From: Iris pallida | Taxonomy: Eukaryota; Streptophyta; Magnoliopsida; Asparagales; Iridaceae | Length of the DNA: 64,000 nt | Direction: 5' to 3' | Assembly (NCBI GenBank): GCA_029216955.1 | Contig: JANAVB010010791.1 | Span: 2,169,482-2,233,481 of the forward strand | Shown here: piece after piece, positions 36,772 to 49,734 of the stretch | Layout: every line of letters starts with the position of its first letter | How positions within the stretch are numbered: position 1 is the first letter of the stretch | Made by a program: the position numbers and the translations under genes | Notes under the pieces: model-generated | Told to the model about the DNA's origin: nothing | Seen by the model: only the letters and a program-made list of their open reading frames with translations | The model's database searches: none

Positions 36772-38036
36772 AGTAACCACCACTTTTCTAAAATGAGGGT
36801 AATTTTGAACTTTTATAAAATTGATTATTTAATAATAGGTTTAAATCATATTTATAATGTATAATATTGTATATATTTCCAAAATAAATAAATACTACTT
36901 TGTCTATTAGCATAAAATAAAAACCTTGCAAACATATAAATATATAAATTCATTAGTGATTATTATTACTTTGCAAAATTATTTCAAAAAGGATCATATC
37001 TAAACTAAATATTATTAGCTAGAATATTCCATTAGCTAAGTTAGTGATATAGTTGGCTAATACCTTTATTTCAAAACCCTAATAAAATTGTACAAATACC
37101 AGGTAATTGATTTACAACCATGCAATACTACTCTCGTACAACCAAACCGAGGCAAGTACACTGACTTGACTTGTACCTTGTTTTCTGTCTTACCTTCATG
37201 TGTCATGTTCTCATATCGGACACAAATTACACACGATTGTCTTGTACCATTGTTCATTGCTTGTGTGTCATTGTTTATTACGGGGATTGGGAGAAATATT
37301 AGCTTTTGTGTGACCACACCCAACATAGGTATTATGGATAGCCTAATCGTACACTTCACGTACGATGAAGCCGGACCTTGTAGAATTGACTCATTGACTC
37401 ATTGCATCATTGATTGATTGATTGCTCCTAAGCCGGTCACACATTAGTTTTAATATTTCAAAATTGTCATAATTGCATATTGATTGTCGTGATTCATTGC
37501 CTTATACATTGATAGCCGTGTTCATTGTCTAGCATATTGATTGTCATCCATTGCCTGCAGTTTTATATTTCATTTCTGGTACCGCAGTTTCACTTTCATT
37601 TCATGTTCTAGCATTCTGGTATTTTGGTTTCACCTTGTACTCTGGATCACAGATTACATTGTATATTGTCTGGTCCGGGTTGTACTTTGCTCTTTTCCTG
37701 ATAGGATCGTTGCAGGTGAGTGGGAGATTACATGGAGCTGGTGATTGCTTGGATATTGTAGCTTTTATTTTTTATTTATTTTTCTGGAGATTGTATCTTA
37801 GAGATTCATCATTGTATATTATTTATTTGATCGGATTTGTCTCCGGCTGAGTTTGTATTTAAAATACTTGATGGATATTGGTGATTTCTGGGAACGTTAT
37901 AAAAGCTGTGTTTTGGTTTAAATTATATTGTGACTTTGAGTTTTCCTTAGTATTGAACAGCTTACTTCGTCGTGTCCAACGACGAAGACTGGGCGTGTCC
38001 GACTCGTATCCGATTATTCGGGAGCAGGACGTGACA
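36772..38036 (+). repeat. Short gypsy-type LTR, family D (probably solo)
   Basis: It begins AGTAACCACCACTTTTCTAAAATG (the first base of TG altered) and ends GAGCAGGACGTGACA, both matching family A and C termini. The penultimate region (ACGACGAAGACTGGGCGTGTCC) parallels the conserved pre-terminal CGACACTGCGGCGTAGGCTGGGC of family A. A 612-bp intron-like span (CAG|GTAATT at 37102, TGCAG at 37714) is inside. Flanking 5-mers AACCT and ATATT do not match, so it may be a recombinant or damaged solo LTR. Confidence 0.6.
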
Positions 38037-39772
38037 ATATTATTGATTTATTGGTAAATTTTAATTATTTTAATATCATTAAATTAGTATTTTGTGATTT
38101 TGTTCTTTGGCTAGTGTAATCTTAGAGGTGCTTGGTCTATAGACTAACCATGACCATGGAGGCCTAACCTATGTGATTAGTTTAGCTAATTATCACTTTT
38201 TAGGCTAAGGGTATTTTGGTCATTTTGTGACTTTTGAATTATTTAGGATTTTGATTCATTGGTGAATTTATTCAAAAAAATTAATTGGTAAATTTTAGAT
38301 TATTTTAATAATATTTAAATTAATGTATTGTGATTTTGTTCATCTTTTATATTTTAATATTTTGGAAATTTTTATATTTTAATATTGATTTTACGGGATT
38401 TGTTTAGTCGAATTTGAGTTTCGTTTCGTTCCGACTTGTGTTAGTGACCCGGGTAGCTTAGACTCTAGACGGGACCCCAAGTTTAGTTAGTCATGGCCCA
38501 CAAACCCCACTAATTAAGTTAGTAAGTTTAGACTAATTCCACTTGCTTAGAATGGTTAAATTAGAGACTTAAACTTGACCTTTTTGACCACAAATCTTGT
38601 CATAACTTAAGTTGACCCAAAGGAGACTTGTAGGGGCATCTTGGACATTTCACATAGGTCCATTAGGGCATGTATGGCCAGCCACCTATAGGGGGAGAGG
38701 TGTCCCTCTTTTTTATTTTACACTTGCCTCTTTTTTCTCCAAATTTGTTCTTCCCGAAACTTCGGAGCTTCCCTCTTGATTTTGATCTCCAAATCCCTCC
38801 ATTCTTCTTTCAATCTTCCATCATTTCTTCTCATTCAACCAAGGAGAAGGTGCTAGCAAGGATTGGGAGCAAGGAGCAAGGAAGGGTGTCCATTTTGGAG
38901 GAGCTTTCGTGTCGGAACCGTGTCCTTTGAGTGTATCATTGGGATCCCACACTTCCAATAGGTATAACCATCTCTCTATTTTAATTTTCCTTACATTTTC
39001 GTTAGATTTGAATCCATAGAATCCACCCCCATGCATATACAACCATTAGATTTTAATTTGAGGCTCTTTGGAGTCCTCTTTAGGAAGTTTGAACAGGTTT
39101 GGTGTACTACTTGTGGAGTTTCTAATATAGGATACCCCATGTGTTTGTGTTTATGCAAATAGGCTATTTTGTGGTTTAATTTCAGTTTTAGAATTGTTAG
39201 AGAGTGGATTGATCTTAGTTAGGATGGTTAGAATAAGTTTTATTTAGATAGCTATGTTGGTATCCAAGTATCTTGGCGTACATGTGTTTCTTTTGTCTAA
39301 AATAACCCAAATTTGTCATAATTGTTATCTACGTTTTTAGTAGCCAGCGCAACTTAGAAATGCCATAACTCCTAGCTCAAGACTCCGATTAATTACCCTT
39401 TTTTTAAAGAAACGTATCGAATTTAGCTTTCCAAATATATATATTAATATGCCAAATTCGTTCTAGAACTTTTTGTAAAACTGTTTGAGTGTCAGCTGTC
39501 CGAAAGATGAACGTGTTTCGGTGTTTTCGTGATTCCGAGAGCTTCCGGACACGAAAATGCAATCTGTTTGAAGTTTCGAAAAGCTAATACGAAGGGCTAC
39601 AACATACTTTAATCCTAGAATTTAGTGAAATCCCAATTGGTACATTATCGGTTTTAAGTATAAGAGTGACTATACGACATAGGCATTTTGTGTAACCTAT
39701 GAGCCTATGTAGTATGGATATCATGTGAATGTAAGTATCATAGGTTGTCAAGAATATGTATAATATGGTACA

Positions 39773-39785
39773 TATATATATATAT

Positions 39786-39846
<61 letters not shown>
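39773..39846. repeat. TA microsatellite
   Basis: About 70 bp of TA dinucleotides, with one ACAC interruption, inside LTR-derived sequence. Confidence 0.9.
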
Positions 39847-39849
<3 letters not shown>

Positions 39850-40676
39850 TTTAGGTAATATATGTTAGTATAGTGTGTGTGTGTTTGAATGAGATAAGGT
39901 TGTGTATGGTTAGTAGAGAGAAGTAAGATTGATAGAGGATATGTGCTAGTGTGTGTTTGATGTTGTATAGATGGTAGTATAGTGTGTGTGTTATGAAGGT
40001 GAGACAGTTGGGAGGATCATGCCATCCTATTTGACTTGAGGCTATGTGGTTTGTTGAGTGATTTATGTTTTGGTTGAGTGGTAGTGTGTTTGTATATAGA
40101 TGTGTGTGGGTGTGTTAGAAGAGAGGGGGTAGATTTGGTATATGTGTTTGTGTGTGTGTTAGTGTTGGAGTGGAGAGGGATTTAGATGTTGTATGTATGG
40201 ATATGTTAGTATGTTAGTGGTTATGTTAGAATCTATGTAGAGGTTAGAGGTATCTTAGAAGTTATATAGTGATATCTTGTATAAGTTAGATAGTTAGTTG
40301 TGTTAGTCTATGTTATTGTTAGATAGAGATGACATATGTTAGTTGGTTAGAGTTAGAGATGGATATATATACATATATGTTATGGTTAGATATTAGTTAG
40401 TGGATGTTAGTTGTGTTAGGTTTCTAAGTTAGAATAGATGGTTAGAAGTTATATGTTAGAGTTGGTTAGTATCTTGTAATAGAGATATAAGTTAGGATAT
40501 AGAGTGATATCTTGAGATACCATAGTGGTATCTTAGGATATTTTGGATATTTGCCTATTACCTTAAGGTAATGTATTTACCTACAAGGTAAAGGGGACTT
40601 ACCTACAAGGTAGAGGGGGTTTACTTTATACTAAGGTATTAGATACTAAGGTATTGTCTATCTAATATTTTAGGGT

Positions 40677-40678
<2 letters not shown>

Positions 40679-40750
<72 letters not shown>
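40679..40750. repeat. TA microsatellite
   Basis: About 72 bp of pure TA between the TACCTTA-rich block and CAGTTTCTTGG. Confidence 0.92.
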
Positions 40751-40752
<2 letters not shown>

Positions 40753-41100
40753 AGTTTCTTGGATAGATACGAATCCCTCAGGGATTTGGAGAGATCGAGA
40801 TCGAGATCAAGATTTGAACAGGAGGGTGTTTGAGAGTTATCTGAATTCAAATTGAATTTGAATACAGAGGGTTCGGCTATAAATGAAAATTTGAGTCATG
40901 ATCTTTTGCATAAAGGGCCCTGCCATTACATATATTACCCTTTTCGGTCCCCTATTGTATTTTAAAAAAACATAACAATAAAGGAGACATTAAAGGAATA
41001 ATTTTTTTCCAAATTAATAAATAAAAAGGAAAATTTTGGTCAATGGGTTGACACTTAGTAGAGTTATTTTGAATTTATTTTAGGACAAATAGATTTGTAT

Positions 41101-41131
41101 ACAATTTTGCATAATGATTATATTTATAATG

Positions 41132-41200
<69 letters not shown>

Positions 41201-41491
41201 CTTAGTCACGATTAAGTTTTGAGATGCATATCGACTAGGAATTTTGGCATGGATAGTGTAATCGTGTGCCTTGACTAGTGTATTAGCCATGATAAGGGAG
41301 GCCTAGCCATACAGTGTCCCAACTAGAAAAAATAGTCAAAGTTATGACTTAACCCCTACAGATGATTTAATTATTTATTTATTAGGAATTTTGACTATAT
41401 AGGAAACTCGGTTGTACCAAACTAGTCCGGACTTGACCCGAACCCAACCCAAGCCCATGTAGTCATGCGAGGTGTCCAAAGACGTCCATGT

Positions 41492-41567
<76 letters not shown>

Positions 41568-43303
41568 TATGTATATGCCATATTTTATTTTAATGATCTA
41601 ATAAAAGTATTTTCCTAAGAAATTGTTATATATGTATTATCGATATCAATTTTATTTGATATTCTAGTAATATATATTTAAAATAGGATAAATATTTTCT
41701 TAGATATTCTTATGCATTTTAGGAAGTTGTAGGCTATATGTATACTTGCATGTGTATCTAATAAATAAATACATATATATGAGTTTATTATTAATTAAAA
41801 AGGTTGGTCAATAAATATATCCCATATATATGTTACTATTATTAATAGTTATATTTTATTTTGGAAATATTTTTTAGATTTTTTTTGTATCAATAAAGAC
41901 ACGAACTAGAAAAAAAAAAGATGAACATTGCCCGAAAACTGTACGTAAACATTTAGCAAACTGATTTGAAATCCCTAATTTGGAAGGCAAATCTCTACCA
42001 ATCCAAAGTGAATTTTCAAAATATATTTAAACTGTATTGGAGGCAACCTAAACACCATGGAAACCCATTATTATTTTTATTTCTAGTCGGTTAGGATGTA
42101 AGAGAAATCAGAGTGTAAATCGAGGAAAAAACTAGAAAAACTGTATTGAAAACTTAGAAAATTTTGCGATACGGAGTACGTCTCGCCAAACCAGACCACT
42201 TTGTCATATACCAATTGCATCAAAGACATGTATGGTATACCCAGACGTATGGGCTTTGACTGAACTCGAATTGGTTGCGTGTGGGCGACGAATTTAAGGC
42301 GTATCCATCAAATTTCTCCGTATCGACCCCTTTGCAAAAAACTTTAATTACTTTGTACAAGTTTGTCACATCAAGAAGAAACTTGTGCCACTGGACTCGT
42401 GTTATTTTACTGGTCCTGTGAGCCAAGTTTGGTCCGATTTTGAGAAGGTCGAACGGAATGCTATTTTGGCAGGCGATGATCCGACTCAACGGACGATTTT
42501 GTGTACGGCTCATCGAAATCCAAATCTGGGCATACCATTGAGTTCATATTAAAAAAACTAGACTTGTAGGTATATGATTTGTTGACTTTAGAGACCATTG
42601 ATTTTGGCACATTTTTCAGTACAAAACGGGTCTAACGGCGGACACTATTTTGGTCCAAAATTACCATTTTATTCCTGTGTCCAGAATTAGACTTATGGGT
42701 AGTCAAACTTAGATATTTTTCTTATGATAAACACATTAGTGATGTCTGTTTCAGCATCCAAAGATATTTGTGAGAGTTTGACTTTTGTGGCTCATTGAGT
42801 GATTGGATATGTTGGTTTTACGTGCTACCACCAAGCAAGTATACCTTGTCGAACTTATATAGTGTTTATATGCTTTCTTTTTCTATTGTATTTCTTTCCA
42901 TTGGTTACATGTTTCTCATATTGTACTTGGTTTATCTTCTACTAGTTTACTTGTTTTATATATTTATGTTCATGAATAGGATATTAGTTGTTTTCATTGC
43001 TTGTCTATTAGTCTCCTTCATGTTCACCGTGTCTTATGATAGAGTTGTCAGTTCAACGCTATGGTTCCTTGACTTGACTTGGTATTGATTGATTGACTTG
43101 GACTTGACTTGTGATATTCTATAGATTGGGAGTATCTTGCATTGTACTACAATCTATAAGATTTTACTTGACCTTTGTATTCCTTAGGAAAGGAGGTTGA
43201 TACTAGGTTAACTACTTAACCATTGGGAGTATCTTGTACTGTACTACAATTGAGACATACTATAGAGTGGGAGTATCTTCCATTGTACTACAGTCTATAG
43301 GAT
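41101..43303 (+). repeat. B-related LTR, left part (split by family C insertion)
   Basis: From about 42170 the sequence parallels family B LTR 22860-23560: CGTCTCGCC, GGGCTTTGACTGAACTCGAATTGG, TTTGGTCCGATTTTGAGAAGGTCGA. Two TA runs lie at 41140-41198 and 41497-41565. The LTR resumes at 58851 and ends at 59427. The left end is not recognised. ORFs here are not conserved in family B. Confidence 0.6.
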
Positions 43304-45052
43304 TGTAACCACCACTTTTCTAAAATAAGGGTATTTTGGTAATTATGTAATTTTTTAAATTTTTGGATTATTTTATAATAATTTAATTGGTGTTTTGTGT
43401 TGATAGTTGGTTTAACCTTAGCTAACCATGATTAGAGACTAACCATGACTTTAGAAACCTAATTATCTAGTTGGATTTGAATTTTGAGTTATAGTCCTAA
43501 TTAGGAAACTTTTTGAATTGATTTTTAGGGTTTTAAGTTATTTGGCTTTTTGGACTTTTTGCTAAAAGGCTTTCTAAATAACTTAAGGAGTTTTTAGCCA
43601 ATACCTAAACCCTAACCCTAATCCTACTAGTGTGGCCGACCAGAATAGCCCCCCCTTCTCTTTATATTCACATGTTAGCATCAAGCCTCCTTTACAAACC
43701 TTAATTTCTCCAATTCTCAAAATAGCCTATCTTTCTCATCCGATTTGGACCAAATGAATTGCATTGTGATCCTAGGAAGGAGAGGAACTTGCTGGAGATT
43801 TGCTAGCAAAGAATTGGAGGCGTTTGACCGTAGGAATTTGGATGTCGAGGCATTTTGGAGACTTTTGTATTGAGATTCCAACTCTCGATAGGTAAATGCT
43901 TCTAAACCCCTTTTAATTCTAATTTTTCCTCATAGGAGCATTCATCTAGGTACCTTAGACCTATAGATGTAGTTTGGTTAGATTTCGTGTCCGTTTGATA
44001 TATGTATCGGATATGTGTCGGTGTATGTTAATATGTGTTTGATAAAATGTCTCATAGAAATAAAATTTGTTAATTTTTAAAAATAATTTCATATACTTGT
44101 AGCCCTATACGAGAGGATTCCAAAACATATTTTCTTGGTTGATTTTGACACCATTTTTGTGTCCAAACAGGACACGGGGACGTAGCACGAGGTCCCGTGC
44201 ACAGTCCGTGCACTGTCCTGCATCCTGAGTGTCATAACTCGATGGATACGACACAATTTAGCGTGAAATTTTGTGGACACGTGGGGGCAACCTCTGCTGA
44301 CGTGCTCGTGAAATTTTACGACGTTTCGTTGAGTGTGCACGAAGTTATCGAGCCTGCATGGGTCTCGGCCTGCTGTGCACACGTGCAAATTTGAGCCCTG
44401 ACACGCACTTAGAACTCGGACACGAGGACTCAAGGCAGGGTATCCAACACCTATCCCTATACCTAGGCTACCCTTAGACACGAGCATGTGACACGTGGAC
44501 GTGTGTGTGTCGTGTCCTAGGTAGGCCGACACGTCCCCACGAGGCCACGCGCACGCGCGCGAGCAGCCTGTTTCCAATACGCGTGTGGACACGCGACACG
44601 GCATGACTTGGACATATTGCAAACACTTGGACACGTACCCTAACATCCTACCTACTCTCTGGCACGAGTACGAGGTTTTTCGATGGACACGACGAGTCCT
44701 ACGGTGCTCGACACACCCCGTACACGTGCACAAGCACCGTTTCGGATACACACTGTTTGGACAAGATTTGGACACGATTTTGACTTGTCTTGGACCCGAG
44801 AACGTCACAAGTATACACCCCTCCCTATTTTTCAGTTTGTACGAGATTTGGATGTGTATGTGGAATTTCGGGTATCAAGTTGGATTTTGTGTGTTATGTT
44901 GAGTTGTGTTGTGTGTGTCAGATTTTGACACTTGAGTTTAACTTGGTTTTGGACACTTGGGTTTGATCTCAAATCTGAGATTGAGTTTGGTCGATATCGT
45001 TTTAGACCTATACTTGGTTTGAGTTCACTTTACCTCTTGGTTCACCTTCTAG

Positions 45053-45126
<74 letters not shown>

Positions 45127-46593
45127 TGTGTATATATACATACCTATTCCTATTTTGGTTTTGAGGTCGATCTCGATCCTGAGATTTGGATTTGCTTCCA
45201 AGTTCACATCATACACGCACAGTCTTGGTTTTCTTTCCTTACTTTATATATATACTAGTGGATAACCCATGCCATAATGGCACGGACACGAACAACTGAT
45301 CCAACGGCCGAAGGTCGTTCCATCTCTGCTGCTTCTTCTTCCCGGAGACTGATCCGACTGGACCACCACCTGGAGAAGGGTCGAGTGACTTCTTTCCTGT
45401 CGAAGAATGCCTCCTGGAGATCCTCCGTGGTTACCTCACCGCTGCCGGATGCTCCGGTTCGTGCTGCGGGTCGAGGCTCACGCGAAGCTTTCTGTCACGC
45501 CCCGATCCCACAGAGTCCCTTTCGTCCTCGCTTCGGGCTCTTTGGGACCGTTCGTCCTCGCTAAGGCGTGATGCCGTGCAAGCCTAAGTTGCGCTTGCAC
45601 AAGGCCGAGACCTGGAACAAGACAAGATAGACAAGTTTGACAATATGCAGCGGAACGTATCACAGATAATTGAAGCAGCAGCGGACATATTTCAGAATAC
45701 ATGCATTGAACACAATGGTAACAAGAAACAATTCTCTTTATTGATTTCATTTGAACAGATTACAAGCTCTCGATTCTCTCGGATACAATGTTACATTCTC
45801 TCAGAACATTACAGATTACAATGATCCCGTTCCCATACATTACATCCTTTTATATACAAAACCAAACTCTTGCACAGATGTCATCTCTTGGGCATCTTTT
45901 CTGATTTCTGGCTCCTGAGGATGAGGCTCGGGCTATCGCTTCGGGTTATCCTTCACGATGCATGGTGCACCTGCATGCAGACTGATGATGGGTCAGTATA
46001 TCAGCATATTGGTGAATTGTGAACAAAGAGCTACATTTGTCTGAAACGATCACTGTTCATTTAGTGAGAAAACGTTTCTTGTGATGTGATCTTGCTAGTT
46101 TTACCTAGATTCATTCCATGCATACAGAGTCAGTTTACATATCTTTTGAAAACACATCTTTGAAAAGCCACAGTTCATATCATTTCAAGCATACGAGGGA
46201 CTATTCAATTCTAGCACGATGACTATTTCTTTCATGTGCAGTGCGCAGCGTGTTTCATGAGCATATCATTTCCTTAGGGACAACATCTTTAGCATTCTCT
46301 TATCTTGTTCAAGACAAACTCAGGGTCAGATTACAAGCATGATATTACATCTTTTCTTTTAGTGGAACATAGCATTTCTTGGTAACAGATTTAATCTCTA
46401 CAAGCATTTATATCAGAACTTAAGCAACACATGTATATCACTTTTCAGTGACTCTTACCATAGCCGACCGTCGATCCCTGCACAAGACAAGGATTAGCAT
46501 AAACATGATAAAAATCATCATTTTCCATATGATCTAAACTCTTGAGGCACATTTGATCTATTGGCAATTATTCATTTCAGTCCATCAGATAAC

Positions 46594-46783
46594 AGAGCCG
46601 AAGCCCCCAAGCAATAGAGCCGAAGCCCAGAGCCGAAGCCCCCAGATAGTGGAGCCGAAGCCCCCAGATAGTGGAGTCGAAGCCCCCAAGCAAGAGAGAA
46701 GCCGTCGCCCCCATACAATAGAGCCGAAACCCAGAGCCGAAGCCCCCAGATAGTGGAGCCGTCGCCCCCAGATAACAGATAAC
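46594..46783. repeat. GAGCCGAAGCCCCC minisatellite in LTR
   Basis: Roughly eight imperfect units of about 20-25 bp (GAGCCGAAGCCCCCAGATAG type) occur. The same array is at 48658-48847 in the other LTR without obvious length change, so it has been stable since insertion. It produces long stop-free frames on both strands. Confidence 0.85.
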
Positions 46784-47225
46784 ATACCGGCACCCATTTT
46801 CACATAGATGCTCTCAGCGTTAGACATACATTCGCAAGCAAGCAGTTGAGCAGCCTACTTCTTATACATGCAGGTTATCTAGTTTCTTGTACTAGCCAGG
46901 CAACAAGTCTTCTTATTAGCATGTAGATTAATTCTTTCTTAGCATACAGGTTTCCTCTTTCCTTGTTCTTAGCATGGCATGGTTCTCTTTATCAAGGCAA
47001 CATTCAAATCTTAGCGAGGCAACATATGAATTCTCTTAAAGCATACTCAAGGATTTAGCATCTTATTATTAACAAAAGCATTCAATCAAAAACTCAGGTT
47101 CTTAAGGCGTAAGCGAATCAGCAAATGAGACTTCGTCCACTCACCCAGATTAATCGTCTTCTGTTGCAGAGCCAGCAATCCGATCTTTCTGTTTATCTAG
47201 TGCCTTCGCGGAGCGGGGCACTACA

Positions 47226-47247
47226 TAATTACCCACCGAAAAGAAGT
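47226..47247 (-). other. Polypurine tract of TRIM-like element
   Basis: Minus strand reads CTTCTTTTCGGTGGGTAATT directly before TGTAGTGCCCC, preceded by TTTCGAGGACGAAA as in Ty3/gypsy elements of this window. It marks the start of plus-strand synthesis. Confidence 0.65.
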
Positions 47248-47541
47248 TTCGTCCTCGAAACTTAAGGAGAAACTTACGATATCCTTAGCAGCGATAGTCC
47301 TCATCCTTCGCCATCATCAATCCATGAAATCACAATTCAGGTCATATCAAAACTCTTGTTCAATCAAGCATTTCAATCTCAATCAACCAAATCGGTAAAA
47401 CGTTGCCGGCATCATAAAAAATATTTACGGACTTATTGTATGGAACGTTCATCTCATTATTGATATCGAGTAGGCAACGGAATTTCGATCAGAAGACATG
47501 TACAAATTCAATTGAATCAAAATTGGCCAGAGGATCGTGTT

Positions 47542-47553
47542 GCTCTGATACCA
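47542..47553 (-). other. Primer-binding site, initiator tRNA-Met
   Basis: Minus-strand TGGTATCAGAGC, a perfect match to the common plant initiator-Met primer site, starts 3 bp after the LTR end. It fixes the element's orientation. Confidence 0.9.
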
Positions 47554-48657
47554 TTCTGTCACGCCCCGATCCCACAGAGTCCCTTTCGTCCTCGCTTCGG
47601 GCTCTTTGGGACCGTTCGTCCTCGCTAAGGCGTGATGCCGTGCAAGCCTAAGTTGCGCTTGCACAAGGCCGAGACCTGGAACAAGACAAGATAGACAAGT
47701 TTGACAATACGCAGCGGAACGTATCACAGATAATTGAAGCAGCAGCGGACATATTTCAGAATACATGCATTGAACACAATGGTAACAAGAAACAATTCTC
47801 TTTATTGATTTCATTTGAACAGATTACAAGCTCTCGATTCTCTCGGATACAATGTTACATTCTCTCAGAACATTACAGATTACAATGATCCCGTTCCCAT
47901 ACATTACATCCTTTTATATACAAAACCAAACTCTTGCACAGATGTCATCTCTTGGGCATCTTTTCTGATTTCTGGCTCCTGAGGATGAGGCTCGGGCTAT
48001 CGCTTCGGGTTATCCTTCTCGATGCATGGTGCACCTGCATGCAGACTGATGATGGGTCAGTATATCAGCATACTGGTGAATTGTGAACAAAGAGCTATAT
48101 TTGTCTGAAACGATCACTGTTCATTTAGTGAGAAAACGTTTCTTGTGATGTGATCTTGCTAGTTTTACCTAGATTCATTCCATGCATACAGAGTCAGTTT
48201 ACATATCTTTTGAAAACACATCTTTGAAAAGCCACAGTTCATATCATTTCAAGCATACGAGGGACTATTCAATTCTAGCACGATGACTATTTCTTTTATG
48301 TGCAGTGCGCAGCGTGTTTCATGAGCATATCATTTCCTTAGGGACAACATCTTTAGCATTCTCTTATCTTGTTCAAGACAAACTCAGGGTCAGATTACAA
48401 GCATGATATTACATCTTTTCTTTTAGTGGAACATAGCATTTCTTGGTAACAGATTTAATCTCTGCAAGCATTTATATCAGAACTTAAGCAACACATGTAT
48501 ATCACTTTTCAGTGACTCTTACCATAGCCGACCGTCGATCCCTGCACAAGACAAGGATTAGCATAAACATGATAAAAATCATCATTTTCCATATGATCTA
48601 AACTCTTGAGGCACATTTGATCTATTGGCAATTATTCATTTCAGTCCATCAGATAAC

Positions 48658-48847
48658 AGAGCCGAAGCCCCCAAGCAATAGAGCCGAAGCCCAGAGCCGA
48701 AGCCCCCAGATAGTGGAGCCGAAGCCCCCAGATAGTGGAGTCGAAGCCCCCAAGCAAGAGAGAAGCCGTCGCCCCCATACAATAGAGCCGAAACCCAGAG
48801 CCGAAGCCCCCAGATAGTGGAGCCGTCGCCCCCAGATAACAGATAAC
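48658..48847. repeat. GAGCCGAAGCCCCC minisatellite, second LTR
   Basis: This is the counterpart of 46594-46783, with identical unit order as far as can be seen. Confidence 0.85.
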
Positions 48848-49581
48848 ATACCGGCACCCATTTTCACATGGATGCTCTCAGCGTTAGACATACATTCGCA
48901 AGCAAGCAGTTGAGCAGCCTACTTCTTATACATGCAGGTTATCTAGTTTCTTGTACTAGCCAGGCAACAAGTCTTCTTATTAGCATGTAGATTAATTCTT
49001 TCTTAGCATACAGGTTTCCTCTTTCCTTGTTCTTAGCATGGCATGGTTCTCTTTATCAAGGCAACATTCAAATCTTAGCGAGGCAACATATGAATTCTCT
49101 TAAAGCATACTCAAGGATTTAGCATCTTATTATTAACAAAAGCATTCAATCAAAAACTCAGGTTCTTAAGGCGTAAGCGAATCAGCAAATGAGACTTCGT
49201 CCACTCACCCAGATTAATCGTCTTCTGTTGCAGAGCCAGCAATCCGATCTTTCTGTTTATCTAGTGCCTTCGCGGAGCGGGGCACTACAGGAGTTCCGGT
49301 TCTTCGCGACGGTGGGGAGGCCCCGCTGCCGCTGCCTCCGTCGCCGTTCGGAGGGACGTGAGGGAGAAGTTGGGATGCTAGGATGAACATGGGGGAGAAG
49401 TTGGGACAACTTGTCCTTTTATTTATGTGGTAGAACCAAAAACAGTGGGTTGTTTATAATCTAAAAGCAAAATTGAGTTTTAGAGAGAGGGACAATTTAG
49501 TCATTTCATCATCGTTGAACCAAAACACATGGGTCTGACCAAAAATCCACTGTGATTTATATTATAGATATTTTTTTTCTT

Positions 49582-49663
<82 letters not shown>

Positions 49664-49734
49664 CACAACACAACTATATATATAGGTTTTGGTATAGGAT
49701 ATTAGCCTATGAATTAGTGAGTTAGTTTAGAATT

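Larger units (their letters stand above)
38037..41100 (+). repeat. LTR-derived sequence, family E, 5' part
   Basis: It resembles the post-start part of family A and C LTRs: TGTGATTTTGTTCTTTGGCTAG, ACTAACCATGACC, a CCACCTATAGGGGG leader and AATAG|GTATAACC at 38961. After 39850 it becomes TTAG/GTGTG-rich low complexity, then a TACCTTAAGGTAA-rich block (40500-40650) also present, inverted, at 62070-62690. No gene is seen. The ends are not clear. Confidence 0.45.
45493..49289 (-). mobile_element. Young TRIM-like element with 1733-bp LTRs and 331-bp interior
   Basis: Both LTRs (45493-47225, 47557-49289) are exactly 1733 bp and differ at about eight positions by eye. On the minus strand it reads TGTAGTGCCCCGC...GGGCGTGACA, then GAA and the primer site TGGTATCAGAGC, a short interior, and a purine-rich tract CTTCTTTTCGGTGGGTAATT before the second LTR. 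There is no coding capacity. LTRs form over 90 percent of its length. Flanking 5-mers CTTTC and GGAGT do not match, so a target duplication is missing. Confidence 0.85.
45255..49578 (+). mobile_element. Unclassified ~0.53-kb insertion with 17-bp target duplication
   Basis: CTTACTTTATATATATA occurs at 45238-45254 and again at 49579-49595. Between them lie 45255-45492 and 49290-49578, separated by a younger LTR element. The start CTAGTGGATAACCCATGCC and the end TATAGATATTTTTTTT are unlike the host LTR, and the paralogous 3' LTR near 56690 lacks the insert. A long variable duplication and a T-run tail suggest target-primed insertion of a SINE- or LINE-like sequence. The middle is GC-rich and could be captured sequence. 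Confidence 0.5.

Noticed and set aside
44089..44808. 239-codon minus-strand ORF, the longest in the window
   Set aside because: It lies in the GGACACG-rich LTR island. The 3' LTR counterpart (55501-56181) breaks the frame, and the composition (Cys, Arg, His, Val from CGTGTCC) reflects the repeat. It is not a gene.
45277..45564. 95-codon ORF MARTRTTDPTAEGRS... as a gene
   Set aside because: It crosses the junction into the TRIM-like LTR at 45493, so the 3' third is LTR sequence. The rest may be captured GC-rich DNA but shows no domain.
46553..46827. Overlapping stop-free frames rich in EPKPP or LGASA
   Set aside because: They are explained by the GCCGAAGCCCCC minisatellite inside LTRs and are duplicated at 48617-48891.
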